Part shown: piece by piece, positions 1 to 7,052 of the stretch
Numbering within the stretch: the stretch's first letter is position 1
Layout of the letters: every line of letters starts with the position of its first letter
Source of the DNA: Bacteroidales bacterium
GTDB lineage: Bacteria; Bacteroidota; Bacteroidia; Bacteroidales; JAADGE01
Length of the DNA stretch: 13,487 bases
Direction of reading: 5' to 3'
NCBI GenBank assembly: GCA_024762915.1
Contig: JANTGL010000039.1
Coordinates: forward strand, 1 to 13,487
Program-made: the position numbers and the translations under genes
Notes under the pieces: generated by a model
Database searches by the model: none
The model's input: the letters and a program-made list of their open reading frames with translations, nothing else
What the model was told of the DNA's origin: nothing

Positions 1-65
1 TTTTAAAATGATTGAACCGGAAGAATAATTAAGAGAAATTACAGACTCCTTATACAAATCACATT

Positions 66-97
66 AAAACGAAAAGTCATTGCTTTTCGTTTTTTTT
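66..97 (+). terminator. Intrinsic terminator hairpin at the 3' end of rodA, strongest on the plus strand
   Basis: Positions 66-76 (AAAACGAAAAG) and 83-93 (CTTTTCGTTTT) form a perfect 11-bp stem around a 6-nt loop. On the plus strand the stem runs into eight T's (90-97), the classic intrinsic terminator form. On the minus strand only four T's follow the GC core, so rodA termination would be weaker. The T tract overlaps the rodA stop codon (96-98). The polarity suggests that it also serves a convergent plus-strand gene lying mostly left of the window; one plus frame reads FKMIEPEE and stops at 26-28, but eight codons are too few to call a gene. Confidence 0.75.
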
Positions 98-1508
98 ATG
101 AAAACAATGTATGTCTTTCTGCATCAAGTCGCAAAAAAACAAACAGAAATAATGAAAATGCAAATAAAGAAGAACCGCCGTAACTGAAGAAAGGCAGAGG
201 TATTCCTATAACCGGTGCCAAACCTATTGTCATTGCAATATTAACCGCATAATGAAAGAATAAAACAGATGCCAAAGAATAACCGAAAATTCTTGAATAA
301 GCCGATTTCTGTCGTTCGGCAATTTTCAAAATTCTTAATAACAATATCGTAAATATTATAATAACCCCTGAGGTTCCTAAAAACCCCCATTCTTCACCTA
401 CGGTACAAAAAATAAAATCGGTATCTTGCTCAGGGACAAAATTAAATTTTGTTTGTGTTCCTTTCAAATAACCTTTACCGGAAAATCCGCCTGAACCTAT
501 CGCAATTTCAGATTGATGAACATTGTACCCCACGCCGGTAATATCTTTTTCGATTCCGAACAGTACATTAATTCTTGTTTGTTGATGTTCTTTTAAAACA
601 TCGTTAAAAACATAATCAACGGAATACGCAGAACCTATATAAAACAGTAATAATAGCGGAATAACAAATTGCAATAACTTACCTTTATTAAAAACACTAA
701 TCATTTTGATTAAGGAAACAATCGAAACCGAAATTAATAAAATAATATGTAATGGAATATTCTTTTTGAAAAATATAACATACATAAAACCAATCATGCT
801 TAACCCTATGATTAATAATGCTGCAAAAAATGTTTCTCGTTTGTTACCGGATAAAATTAGATATATTAATAAGATTCCTATTATTAATATTATAAATAAT
901 GCATTGAGACTAATAAAGAAAACCGAAATAAATACAAGAATTTCAATAAAAATAATGACCAAAATATAGAAAGGCAAACCTTGTCTGTAAAGAACAAAAA
1001 TAAAAGATGCAAAAACCAATGCAGAACCGGCATCACCTTGCAGTAAAATTAAAAAAGCCGGAAAAGCAATTATTAATAATAAAAAAATTAAATCTCTGAA
1101 ATTTGACATTATTTTAAGTCCTTCTCGTCCGGCAAACTTCGCTAAAGCAAGAGCAGTTGCTAATTTAGCAAATTCTGCAGGTTGTAATTTGAAACTTCCG
1201 ATTATAAACCACGATCGTGAACCGCCTGTTTTATCACCGATAAACAAAACAAGAACCAATAATAATACAATAAAACCATAGATATAATATGAAACCGTCG
1301 GGATGATGTGAACTTCCAAAAACAAAATTCCGATTAAAAAAAGCACATTTATCAAGATCATTATCAACTCTTTACCGTATCTTGACGAAAAACTAAAACC
1401 ACTGCCGTCATAAGACGAAGAATAAATATTCATCCAACCTGCCGTAACTAACAAAAAATAAAGCAATAAAGTGATTAAATCAATATTTTGAATAACTTTT
1501 GATTTCAT
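96..1508 (-). CDS. rodA: RodA, SEDS-family peptidoglycan glycosyltransferase
   Basis: RodA polymerises lipid II into glycan strands in the inner membrane during side-wall elongation, as partner of PBP2. The protein has 470 residues and is almost wholly hydrophobic, with many membrane segments. Family motifs are clear: GDKTGGSRSW (91-100) followed by LQPAEFAKLA (108-117), QGDAGSALVF (157-166), and the large extracellular loop with NFVPEQDTDFIF (356-367). D364 in the TDF of that loop corresponds to the catalytic aspartate of RodA. PLPFFSYGGSS (438-448) is the conserved C-terminal SEDS signature. It is about 100 residues longer than the 370-aa E. coli protein; the excess is hydrophobic and lies roughly between residues 190 and 300. 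It starts at ATG 17 nt after the mrdA stop, so it is the last gene of mreD-mrdA-rodA. FtsW is the alternative, but the PBP2 and MreD neighbours favour RodA. Confidence 0.95.
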   Translation of the reverse strand: MKSKVIQNIDLITLLLYFLLVTAGWMNIYSSSYDGSGFSFSSRYGKELIMILINVLFLIGILFLEVHIIPTVSYYIYGFIVLLLVLVLFIGDKTGGSRSWFIIGSFKLQPAEFAKLATALALAKFAGREGLKIMSNFRDLIFLLLIIAFPAFLILLQGDAGSALVFASFIFVLYRQGLPFYILVIIFIEILVFISVFFISLNALFIILIIGILLIYLILSGNKRETFFAALLIIGLSMIGFMYVIFFKKNIPLHIILLISVSIVSLIKMISVFNKGKLLQFVIPLLLLFYIGSAYSVDYVFNDVLKEHQQTRINVLFGIEKDITGVGYNVHQSEIAIGSGGFSGKGYLKGTQTKFNFVPEQDTDFIFCTVGEEWGFLGTSGVIIIFTILLLRILKIAERQKSAYSRIFGYSLASVLFFHYAVNIAMTIGLAPVIGIPLPFFSYGGSSLFAFSLFLFVFLRLDAERHTLFS

Positions 1509-1525
1509 ATCATTACATTAATTCT

Positions 1526-3316
1526 TTATTTATTCTTAATTAAATTTGCTTCACTTATTCTTTTTAATAACCAAGGTCGAGAAATCGAATCAGTTAAATA
1601 TTTTTCAATTATCATGCTTGCGATAGGTGCTGCCCATGTTGAACCGAAACCGGCATTTTCAACATATACCGAAACAGCAATTTTCGGATTATCTTTCGGA
1701 GCAAATGCAATAAAAATTGAATGATCTTTACCGTGCGGATTTTGAGCCGTACCTGTTTTTCCGCAAATATCCAATCCCGGAACATAAGCGAGCATACCTG
1801 TTCCTTCCGTAACGACCGATTCCATAGCATTTTTAACGGGTTGAAAATACTTTTTATTAACTTTTGAAAAATGTTTTTTAATAAATTTTTCATTAATACC
1901 GGCACCTCCGATATCTTTTACAATATGCGGAGTAATATACCATCCTTTATTTGCAATAACTGCAGTCATATTTGCCGTTTGTAAAGGAGTAAAACCCAAT
2001 TCTCCCTGCCCTATTGCTAATGAAATTATTGTATTGTAATTCCAATGTCCTTTTCCGTAATAATTATCATAATATTTATGAGAATATAAAATTCCTTGTT
2101 TTTCAAAATCTAAATCTGTCCCGAGTTTTGTTGCCAAACCGAAAGATTTTATGTAAGTTCTCCAGTCTTCATAAGCATCAGCATAATTTTTAAAACGTTT
2201 ATCTGAAATTATACGCTTTAACACCGTACAATAATACGCATTGCTGGACATTTGAATCGATTTTTTAAAAGAAACAGCACCACTGACATGATCTTTTACG
2301 ATATGTGTCCCGGCATCATAACCATTAAGAACTAAAACGGTTCTGTCCGTGATCAATCCTTTTTGAAGAGCAATTAATGCATTAATCGGTTTAAACGTTG
2401 AACCCGGCGGATACATCGAACGTAAAGCGCGATTAAACAAAGGTTTATTTTTTTGATATTCAATTTTTCTGTAATTTTCGGCTAATTTCTTTCCGATGAA
2501 TAAATTCGGATCATAAGCAGGACTTGTTACCATAGCAAGAATTTCACCCGTCAAAGGTTCAATAGCAACGATACTGCCTATTTTATTTTGCATTAAAAAT
2601 TCACCTAATTTTTGCAATTCAATATCTAATGAAGAAACAATATTTTTCCCGGCAATTGCTTGCTTGTTATAAGAACCATTTTTATAAGGTCCTTGTACCC
2701 GACCTAAAACGTCAACCATAAAAACTTCAGTTCCTTTATCACCTCTCAAATCAGTTTCATAAACTTTTTCAATTCCGCTTTTACCGACATAATCACCTGA
2801 TTGATAATAGGTATCATTTTTTAATTCATCAACATTAACTTCACCTAAATATCCCAAAATATTTGCAGCAACCGGAAAAGGATAAGTTCTTAATGACCTT
2901 TTTTCTGTATAAAACCCGGGGAATTTATATAAACTCTCGGCAATACGGGCATATTCTTCTCCGTTGATTTGTTTCTTCAGTATTACGGGTTTATAGGAAT
3001 ACTTTTTTTTCTTAAATACTGAAACTAAATCTTTTTTTGATATTCCGATTAATTTACAGAATTCTGAAGTGTCAAAAGCTTCAATACTTCTTGGAACAAC
3101 CTTTAAATCGTAGGTACTTTGGTTTGCAACTATTATTTTTCCGGTACGATCAAAGACAAAACCTCTTGAAGGATATATTGTTACATGCCTTAAAGTATTA
3201 TTTTCAGCCGAAAGTTTAAAAGAGTCATCAATTACCTGAATATAAAATAACTTAGCAATAAAAACTAAAGCTGAGATACTAAATATGAAACTTATGATGA
3301 AGCGTTTGGTTTTCAA
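1526..3316 (-). CDS. mrdA: Penicillin-binding protein 2 (elongation-specific transpeptidase)
   Basis: A class B penicillin-binding protein that cross-links peptidoglycan during elongation and works with the RodA encoded just downstream. The 596 residues contain one N-terminal membrane anchor (about 5-28), a pedestal or dimerisation domain (PSRGFVFDRTGK at 49-60 and GKSGIEKVYE at 178-187), and a C-terminal transpeptidase domain. The three active-site motifs are intact: SxxK as STFK (306-309, S306 the nucleophile, within PPGSTFKP), SxN as SSN (357-359), and KTG (520-522, in CGKTGTAQNPHG). The start is TTG at 3316-3314: an in-frame TAG sits directly before it, so the gene cannot start further upstream, and the next residues KTKRFIISF give a normal positively charged lead into the anchor. 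It lies 72 nt after mreD and 17 nt before rodA. FtsI is less likely given the context. Confidence 0.95.
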   Translation of the reverse strand: MKTKRFIISFIFSISALVFIAKLFYIQVIDDSFKLSAENNTLRHVTIYPSRGFVFDRTGKIIVANQSTYDLKVVPRSIEAFDTSEFCKLIGISKKDLVSVFKKKKYSYKPVILKKQINGEEYARIAESLYKFPGFYTEKRSLRTYPFPVAANILGYLGEVNVDELKNDTYYQSGDYVGKSGIEKVYETDLRGDKGTEVFMVDVLGRVQGPYKNGSYNKQAIAGKNIVSSLDIELQKLGEFLMQNKIGSIVAIEPLTGEILAMVTSPAYDPNLFIGKKLAENYRKIEYQKNKPLFNRALRSMYPPGSTFKPINALIALQKGLITDRTVLVLNGYDAGTHIVKDHVSGAVSFKKSIQMSSNAYYCTVLKRIISDKRFKNYADAYEDWRTYIKSFGLATKLGTDLDFEKQGILYSHKYYDNYYGKGHWNYNTIISLAIGQGELGFTPLQTANMTAVIANKGWYITPHIVKDIGGAGINEKFIKKHFSKVNKKYFQPVKNAMESVVTEGTGMLAYVPGLDICGKTGTAQNPHGKDHSIFIAFAPKDNPKIAVSVYVENAGFGSTWAAPIASMIIEKYLTDSISRPWLLKRISEANLIKNK

Positions 3317-3388
3317 CTATTTTACGAGATTAAAAAATAAAATTTAATAATATCTTTTTTTCGAATGTTTATTTTTTATAAAAATTCC

Positions 3389-3907
3389 TTATTGAGTATT
3401 TTTTCCGAATAAAAATTGGCTTAATAAAACTAAAATTAAAACTAAAAGAGTTGAAATAAATGCTTTATACAAGGTTAAGAAAAAATTTGAAAAACTGAAT
3501 TTAATAAATAACCAATACAATAAATTATGAATAAAAATCAAAATGAATGCATATTTCACAAACCATAAAAACCCGTATTGAGATATACCGGGCTTTGTAT
3601 CAGGCAAATATCCGTCACGAGGATTTAAAATTTTCAATGTTAAAGGACGCAAAAATGCAACAAACAAAAGTGATGCGGCATTAACTCCGCCGGTATCTGC
3701 AAACATATCAAGTGATAATCCTAAAAAGAAAGCTGATAGTAATAAAAGCCATCCTGAAATCTCAAAAGGAAGAATCAGAATTAATAAGACATAAAAATTA
3801 ATATTAATTCCGAATTTTGTTAAAGAGATATTGTTCAACAAAAAAACTTGCAGAAAAATTAACAATAAAAATAAGCCGGCATTTTTTAATAAGACATTCA
3901 GTGTCAA
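3389..3907 (-). CDS. mreD: Rod shape-determining protein MreD
   Basis: MreD is a small integral membrane component of the elongasome, linking the cytoskeletal MreB/MreC machinery to cell-wall synthases. The 172-residue protein has about five hydrophobic segments (roughly 8-27, 36-54, 56-70, 115-135 and 140-167) and a conserved-looking stretch SLDMFADTGGVNAASLL (64-80), typical of MreD between membrane helices. The length is normal for the family. The likely start is TTG at 3907-3905, giving MTLNVLLKN; the only nearby ATG (3897-3895) is out of frame. It is first in an mreD-mrdA-rodA operon. mreB and mreC, often upstream of mreD, are absent: mqnE ends only 75 nt upstream. Sequence conservation in MreD is low, so the call rests on topology, the DMFADTGG stretch and the neighbours. 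Confidence 0.88.
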   Translation of the reverse strand: MTLNVLLKNAGLFLLLIFLQVFLLNNISLTKFGININFYVLLILILPFEISGWLLLLSAFFLGLSLDMFADTGGVNAASLLFVAFLRPLTLKILNPRDGYLPDTKPGISQYGFLWFVKYAFILIFIHNLLYWLFIKFSFSNFFLTLYKAFISTLLVLILVLLSQFLFGKNTQ

Positions 3908-3933
3908 AACAAAACTTTTTAGTAATTGTTCGT

Positions 3934-3941
3934 CAAAGATA
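3934..3941 (-). promoter_or_regulatory. Candidate -7 element for the mreD-mrdA-rodA operon
   Basis: On the minus strand these bases read TATCTTTG, an exact match to the Bacteroidota -7 consensus TAnnTTTG. It sits 26 nt before the proposed TTG start of mreD, which would leave a leader of roughly 20 nt. No -33 TTG is visible at the usual distance, so the element is only partly supported. It lies in the 75-nt gap after mqnE, where I see no terminator, so readthrough from mqnE is also possible. Confidence 0.45.
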
Positions 3942-3982
3942 AAGAATATTTATAAAAATTTCTTGTAAAAAACCTTATAAAT

Positions 3983-5110
3983 TTAAAATGTATTTATGAC
4001 ATTATATAAAGTATCTCTTTCAATCGGAATTCTTTTAACATCTTTAATAAGTTTTACCAAGTCATTTGTTGTCATCTTCGGATTTTGATCTTCGGCACCC
4101 GCCATTGAATAAATTTTTGTACTGTCATCAATCGTTCCGTCAATATCATCAACACCGAATGATAAAGAAAGTTGTGCAATATTTCTCCCGATGCTCGGCC
4201 AATATGCTTTCAAGTGCGGAAAATTATCAAGATAAATTCTTGAAACTGCAAAATTTTTCAAATCTTCAATAGATGTTACTTCTCCGATATGTGACATACT
4301 GTTATTTTCTTTTCTGAATTTTAACGGAATGTATGTTTTAAATCCTTTCGTTTTGTCTTGCAACTCACGAAGTTTTGACATATGATGTACTCGGTGTTCA
4401 TAGTTTTCAACATGGCCGTATAATATCGTTGCATTTGAAGGGATACCGACCTTATGAGCTGTTTCATGAATCGTGAGCCACATATCCGTTGACGCTTTTT
4501 CGTCGCAAATTTCTTTACGAATATCGGGATGAAAAATTTCGGCACCGCCACCGGGTATAGAATCTAAGCCGTATTCTTTTAATTTAGATAATCCGTCTTC
4601 CAAAGACAATTTTGCTTTCTTAATCATATATTCCAATTCTACGGCCGTAAATGCTTTAATATGAATATTCGGAATAATTTTTTTTATTTTTTGCATCATT
4701 TCACCGTAATAATACAAATCTCTTTTCGGGTGAACCCCTCCGACAATATGAACTTCCGTAACACCGGTTCCTTTATAGCTTTCCACGGTTTTTAAAATAT
4801 CTTCAATGCTGTATTCCCAAGCACCTTCTTGACCTATTTTCCTGACATAAGAACAAAATTTACAACTGTAAATACAGATATTAGTCGGTTCAATGTGAAA
4901 ATTTTTATTAAAATAAGTTTTATCTCCGTGTTTTTTTTCACGAATATAATTTGCCAGAATTCCTAAAAATCCGAGTTCCGCTTTTTCGTATAATGTGAGT
5001 GCATCTTTATCATTAATACGTTCGTCGTTTATGACTTTATCGGCAATTTTTCTTAATTCAATATCAAATGTACTGTTGTCTGTTAAAGTTTTTATATTTT
5101 GAATACTCAT
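3983..5110 (-). CDS. mqnE: Aminofutalosine synthase MqnE (radical SAM)
   Basis: MqnE uses S-adenosylmethionine radical chemistry to make aminofutalosine from the enolpyruvyl-benzoate intermediate, an early step of the futalosine route to menaquinone in the cytoplasm. The 375-residue protein has the CX3CX2C iron-sulphur motif (C79, C83, C86) in EPTNICIYSCKFCSY, then HIVGGVHPKRDLYYY (121-135), HIKAFTAVELEY (150-161) and GLDSIPGGGAEIF (181-193), all characteristic of the MqnE/MqnC/CofH group. The HGDKTYFNKNFHIEPTN lead-in and IKAFTAVE fit MqnE better than MqnC, the dehypoxanthine futalosine cyclase. No other menaquinone gene is in the window. It starts at ATG 5110; rpmH's terminator lies 44-77 nt upstream, so mqnE should have its own promoter, which I cannot identify clearly. 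Main doubt: MqnE versus MqnC. Confidence 0.88.
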   Translation of the reverse strand: MSIQNIKTLTDNSTFDIELRKIADKVINDERINDKDALTLYEKAELGFLGILANYIREKKHGDKTYFNKNFHIEPTNICIYSCKFCSYVRKIGQEGAWEYSIEDILKTVESYKGTGVTEVHIVGGVHPKRDLYYYGEMMQKIKKIIPNIHIKAFTAVELEYMIKKAKLSLEDGLSKLKEYGLDSIPGGGAEIFHPDIRKEICDEKASTDMWLTIHETAHKVGIPSNATILYGHVENYEHRVHHMSKLRELQDKTKGFKTYIPLKFRKENNSMSHIGEVTSIEDLKNFAVSRIYLDNFPHLKAYWPSIGRNIAQLSLSFGVDDIDGTIDDSTKIYSMAGAEDQNPKMTTNDLVKLIKDVKRIPIERDTLYNVINTF

Positions 5111-5153
5111 CTCTATTTTTATTTATTCTAAATTAAAATTGTTTGCAATTATA

Positions 5154-5187
5154 AATAAAAAACCCCTGATATAAGAATATCAAGGGT
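5154..5187 (-). terminator. Intrinsic terminator of rpmH
   Basis: On the minus strand, ACCCTTGATAT (5187-5177), a TCTT loop (5176-5173) and ATATCAGGGGT (5172-5162) form an 11-bp stem with one G-U wobble, followed by a run of T's (5162-5154, broken by one A). It lies 49 nt after the rpmH stop and before mqnE, so it separates these two transcripts. Confidence 0.85.
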
Positions 5188-5235
5188 ATAAAAATTCATT
5201 TTTATTCAAAAAACGTTAAAATAAAATACGGGATC

Positions 5236-5391
5236 TTATTTTTGAGGGATTTCACTTGAAACAGATAATTTCTTACGTCCTTTTCTGCGTCTTGAATTTA
5301 AAATATTTCTTCCGCTTGCAGATGCCATACGTTCTCTGAATCCGTGTTTATTTTTTCTTTTTCTGTTTGAAGGTTGAAACGTTCTTTTCAT
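5236..5391 (-). CDS. rpmH: Large ribosomal subunit protein bL34
   Basis: bL34 is a small, very basic protein of the 50S subunit that binds 23S rRNA. This 51-codon gene reads MKRTFQPSNRKRKNKHGFRE, then RMASASGRNILNSRRRKG and RKKLSVSSEIPQK. The opening MKRTFQPSNRKRKNKHGFR and the SGRNILNSRRRKGRKKLS core are diagnostic of L34. The length fits the family, with a short acidic tail. It starts at ATG 5391 and stops at TAA 5238-5236. It is monocistronic, with a strong promoter upstream (5436-5467) and an intrinsic terminator downstream (5154-5187). rnpA, its usual downstream partner in many bacteria, is not here. Its last codons contain a 16-mer resembling parS (5248-5263). Confidence 0.97.
   Translation of the reverse strand: MKRTFQPSNRKRKNKHGFRERMASASGRNILNSRRRKGRKKLSVSSEIPQK
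5248..5263. other. Degenerate parS-like palindrome inside rpmH
   Basis: The plus strand reads GATTTCACTTGAAACA, which matches the bacterial parS consensus TGTTTCACGTGAAACA at 13 of 16 positions. It encodes part of VSSEI in rpmH, so the resemblance may be chance from codon choice. The central CACGTG is broken to CACTTG, which weakens it as a ParB site. ParA and ParB are encoded about 6.4 kb away. Confidence 0.2.
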
Positions 5392-5435
5392 TGCTTTCTG
5401 TTTTACTTATTTTTCCTATCTGATTTTCAGGGATG

Positions 5436-5467
5436 CAAAGGTATTAATTTTTTATTTTCTGCAAAAA
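5436..5467 (-). promoter_or_regulatory. rpmH promoter, Bacteroidota type
   Basis: On the minus strand, TTTTTG with its TTG at 5464-5462 is followed by an 18-nt spacer (5461-5444) and TACCTTTG (5443-5436), then CATCC. This matches the Bacteroidota housekeeping promoter (TTG near -33, TAnnTTTG near -7) exactly in both boxes. Transcription would begin near 5430, leaving a leader of about 40 nt before rpmH. It is the best promoter in the window. Confidence 0.8.
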
Positions 5468-5564
5468 TAATCTTATTTTTTAAATTATTTATTTCAATCT
5501 TTTATTTAACAGTTATGAACTTTCGTGTGAAAAACAAGTTTATATTGCTGTATATAAGTTGGTT

Positions 5565-5586
5565 AACAAGGACTAAAGTCTTTGTT
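5565..5586. repeat. Short inverted repeat (hairpin) with TAAA loop
   Basis: AACAAGGAC (5565-5573), loop TAAA, GTCTTTGTT (5578-5586) forms a 9-bp stem with one G-U pair. No proper T tract follows on either strand, so it is not a standard terminator. It may be one arm of a dispersed intergenic repeat together with the palindromes at 5634-5655. Confidence 0.5.
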
Positions 5587-5633
5587 TGTGTCTGCTTATT
5601 ATTTTAACTTAAGTCGAGGACTGAAACAAACTA

Positions 5634-5655
5634 CCGACCGTCGGGTTTTAACCCG
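5634..5655. repeat. Two overlapping GC-rich palindromes
   Basis: CCGAC-C-GTCGG (5634-5644) overlaps CGGGTTTTAACCCG (5642-5655), so only one hairpin can form at a time. They stand out from the AT-rich surroundings and sit about 50 nt from the hairpin at 5565-5586. T-rich sequence (TTAATAATTTTTT) follows the second on the plus strand but begins with mixed bases, so terminator function is doubtful. Confidence 0.5.
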
Positions 5656-5821
5656 TTAATAATTTTTTAATCGGACAACAATGATTAAGGATGGAAATTT
5701 AATTTTAAAACAATACAAATATAATCAACAATGAAGAAAATGGCAAAAACAGACAATTAATACCTGAAAACAATATTTTATAGCATGAAAGGATACATTT
5801 AACCCGTGAAAAAGATTGAAA

Positions 5822-6445
5822 TTATTTCGGAAAATATATTACTTTTTTTGTTTCAAAAAATTCATCCGAAAAAAAATCTTTTACAGAATAAACCTTTGCT
5901 TTTCTGAAAGATTTTAATTCCTTTTGAAAATCACCGCCTTTTAAATAGATAATTCCGTTTCGATTATTTTTCTTTTTTACAAGATGTTTTACTGAATTAT
6001 AAAATGCAGGAAAAGCCGTAACGGCTCGTCCGGTAACAAAGTTAAATTGTTCTTTATATTCATTACTGCGTTTTTGAAGCGCAATAACATTTTTCAAATT
6101 TGCCGTATGAATAATTTCATTGACAACTTTAATTTTTTTACCGATTGAATCAATTAAAGTAAATTGAGTATCGGGAAACATAATAGCCAAAGGGATTCCG
6201 GGAAAACCGCCTCCTGTTCCTACATCAACAATTGTTTCCGTATGTTTAAGTTCAACAATTTTTGCAATTGATAATGAATGAAGTATATGACGTACAAATA
6301 AATTTTCAATATCTTTTTGAGAAATTACATTTATTTGTTTATTCCAAAAAATATAGAGTTCAAATATTTCCTTAAAAAGTTGAATTTGATTATCAGAAAT
6401 GGTCGGAAAATACGCTTTCAATTGTAAAATATCAGTTTTTTCCAT
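5822..6445 (-). CDS. rsmG: 16S rRNA m7G527 methyltransferase RsmG (GidB)
   Basis: RsmG transfers a methyl group from S-adenosylmethionine to N7 of G527 (E. coli numbering) of 16S rRNA in the cytoplasm. The 207-residue protein has the family's Rossmann methyltransferase fold: VDVGTGGGFPGIPLAI (73-88) is the SAM-binding loop, TLIDSIGKKIKVV (96-108) the following strand and helix, and GRAV (139-142) the conserved C-terminal motif. The N-terminal helix region includes WNKQINVIS (34-42) and RHILHSL (52-58), both typical. The length is normal. The ATG start at 6445 lies inside the end of the sigma-factor gene (14-nt overlap), suggesting translational coupling and that it is the last gene of the lap-pdxA-GT2-sigma-rsmG run. 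Confidence 0.96.
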   Translation of the reverse strand: MEKTDILQLKAYFPTISDNQIQLFKEIFELYIFWNKQINVISQKDIENLFVRHILHSLSIAKIVELKHTETIVDVGTGGGFPGIPLAIMFPDTQFTLIDSIGKKIKVVNEIIHTANLKNVIALQKRSNEYKEQFNFVTGRAVTAFPAFYNSVKHLVKKKNNRNGIIYLKGGDFQKELKSFRKAKVYSVKDFFSDEFFETKKVIYFPK

Positions 6446-7052
6446 AGTAAATACTGTGTTTTTCCATAATACTCTGCAATAATTCTCTGGAGCGAAAAAG
6501 TCGTGCTTTTACGGTTCCGATGGGTAAATCTAATTTTTCCGATATTTCATTATAGGAATAATCTTCAAAATATCTTAATACAACAATTCGTCGATAATCA
6601 GGCGGTAATTTTTGAACAATTTCTTTAACGATACGTTTTTCTTGAGTATTTACGATTGATTCTTCCGGATTAAGTGAATCTTCGGTAATTACAACCGTTT
6701 TTTGAAAATCATTTTCATAATCGAAAACCTTATCAATGTATACATTATCATATTTATTTTGTGATGTTCTGATATAATCAATGCCATGATTTGTCGCAAT
6801 ACGAAACAACCAAGTACTGAATGCAAAATCCGATTTATAAGAATGTATTTTTCGGAATGCTTTTTCGAAGGTTTCAATCATTAAATCTTCGGCATCTTCT
6901 TTTGATTTTACCATTTTTAATAATAAATGAAATAAAGCTTCTCTGTAATACCCTAACAATTCGGCAAATGCATGCTGATCACCTGATTTTGCTTTTTGAA
7001 TCAAATGATAATCTCTGACCGCTTTTTCCGAAAAGTTTCGGTTTATTTCCAT
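6432..7052 (-). CDS. RNA polymerase sigma factor, sigma-70 family (ECF type)
   Basis: This protein directs core RNA polymerase to a set of promoters. The 206 residues contain a sigma-70 region 2 domain (about 27-96), with KEDAEDLMIETFEKAFRKI and the -10 recognition helix region FSTWLFRIATNHGIDYIR (78-95). An acidic linker follows (about 100-135). Region 4 (about 140-195) has LPPDYRRIVVLRYFEDYSYN and a helix-turn-helix LPIGTVKARLFRSRELL (176-192). Regions 1 and 3 are absent, as in the ECF group. No anti-sigma factor, FecR-like or membrane sensor gene is adjacent, so its signal is unknown. Its start overlaps the end of the glycosyltransferase gene by 10 nt and its end overlaps rsmG by 14 nt, so it is probably expressed constitutively with its operon. 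The regulon cannot be told from the sequence. Confidence 0.92.
   Translation of the reverse strand: MEINRNFSEKAVRDYHLIQKAKSGDQHAFAELLGYYREALFHLLLKMVKSKEDAEDLMIETFEKAFRKIHSYKSDFAFSTWLFRIATNHGIDYIRTSQNKYDNVYIDKVFDYENDFQKTVVITEDSLNPEESIVNTQEKRIVKEIVQKLPPDYRRIVVLRYFEDYSYNEISEKLDLPIGTVKARLFRSRELLQSIMEKHSIYYGKN

Larger units (their letters stand above)
5392..5821. other. 430-nt intergenic region between rsmG and rpmH
   Basis: This is the longest gene-free stretch in the window. The rpmH-proximal end holds the rpmH leader and promoter (5436-5467). The middle (5565-5655) holds several short palindromes, listed separately. I see no convincing ORF, tRNA or recognised RNA family, and no obvious terminator after rsmG. 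The rest (5656-5821) is AT-rich and featureless to my reading. Confidence 0.6.

Noticed and set aside
706..969. Plus-strand ORF of 87 codons inside rodA
   Set aside because: It is antisense to a well-supported membrane protein gene; its Ile/Asn-rich translation is a shadow of hydrophobic codons in AT-rich DNA.
5374..5607. Plus-strand ORF of 77 codons opposite the rpmH promoter
   Set aside because: It overlaps the rpmH start and its promoter, and the Phe/Leu-rich product reflects T-rich intergenic sequence with no recognisable motif.
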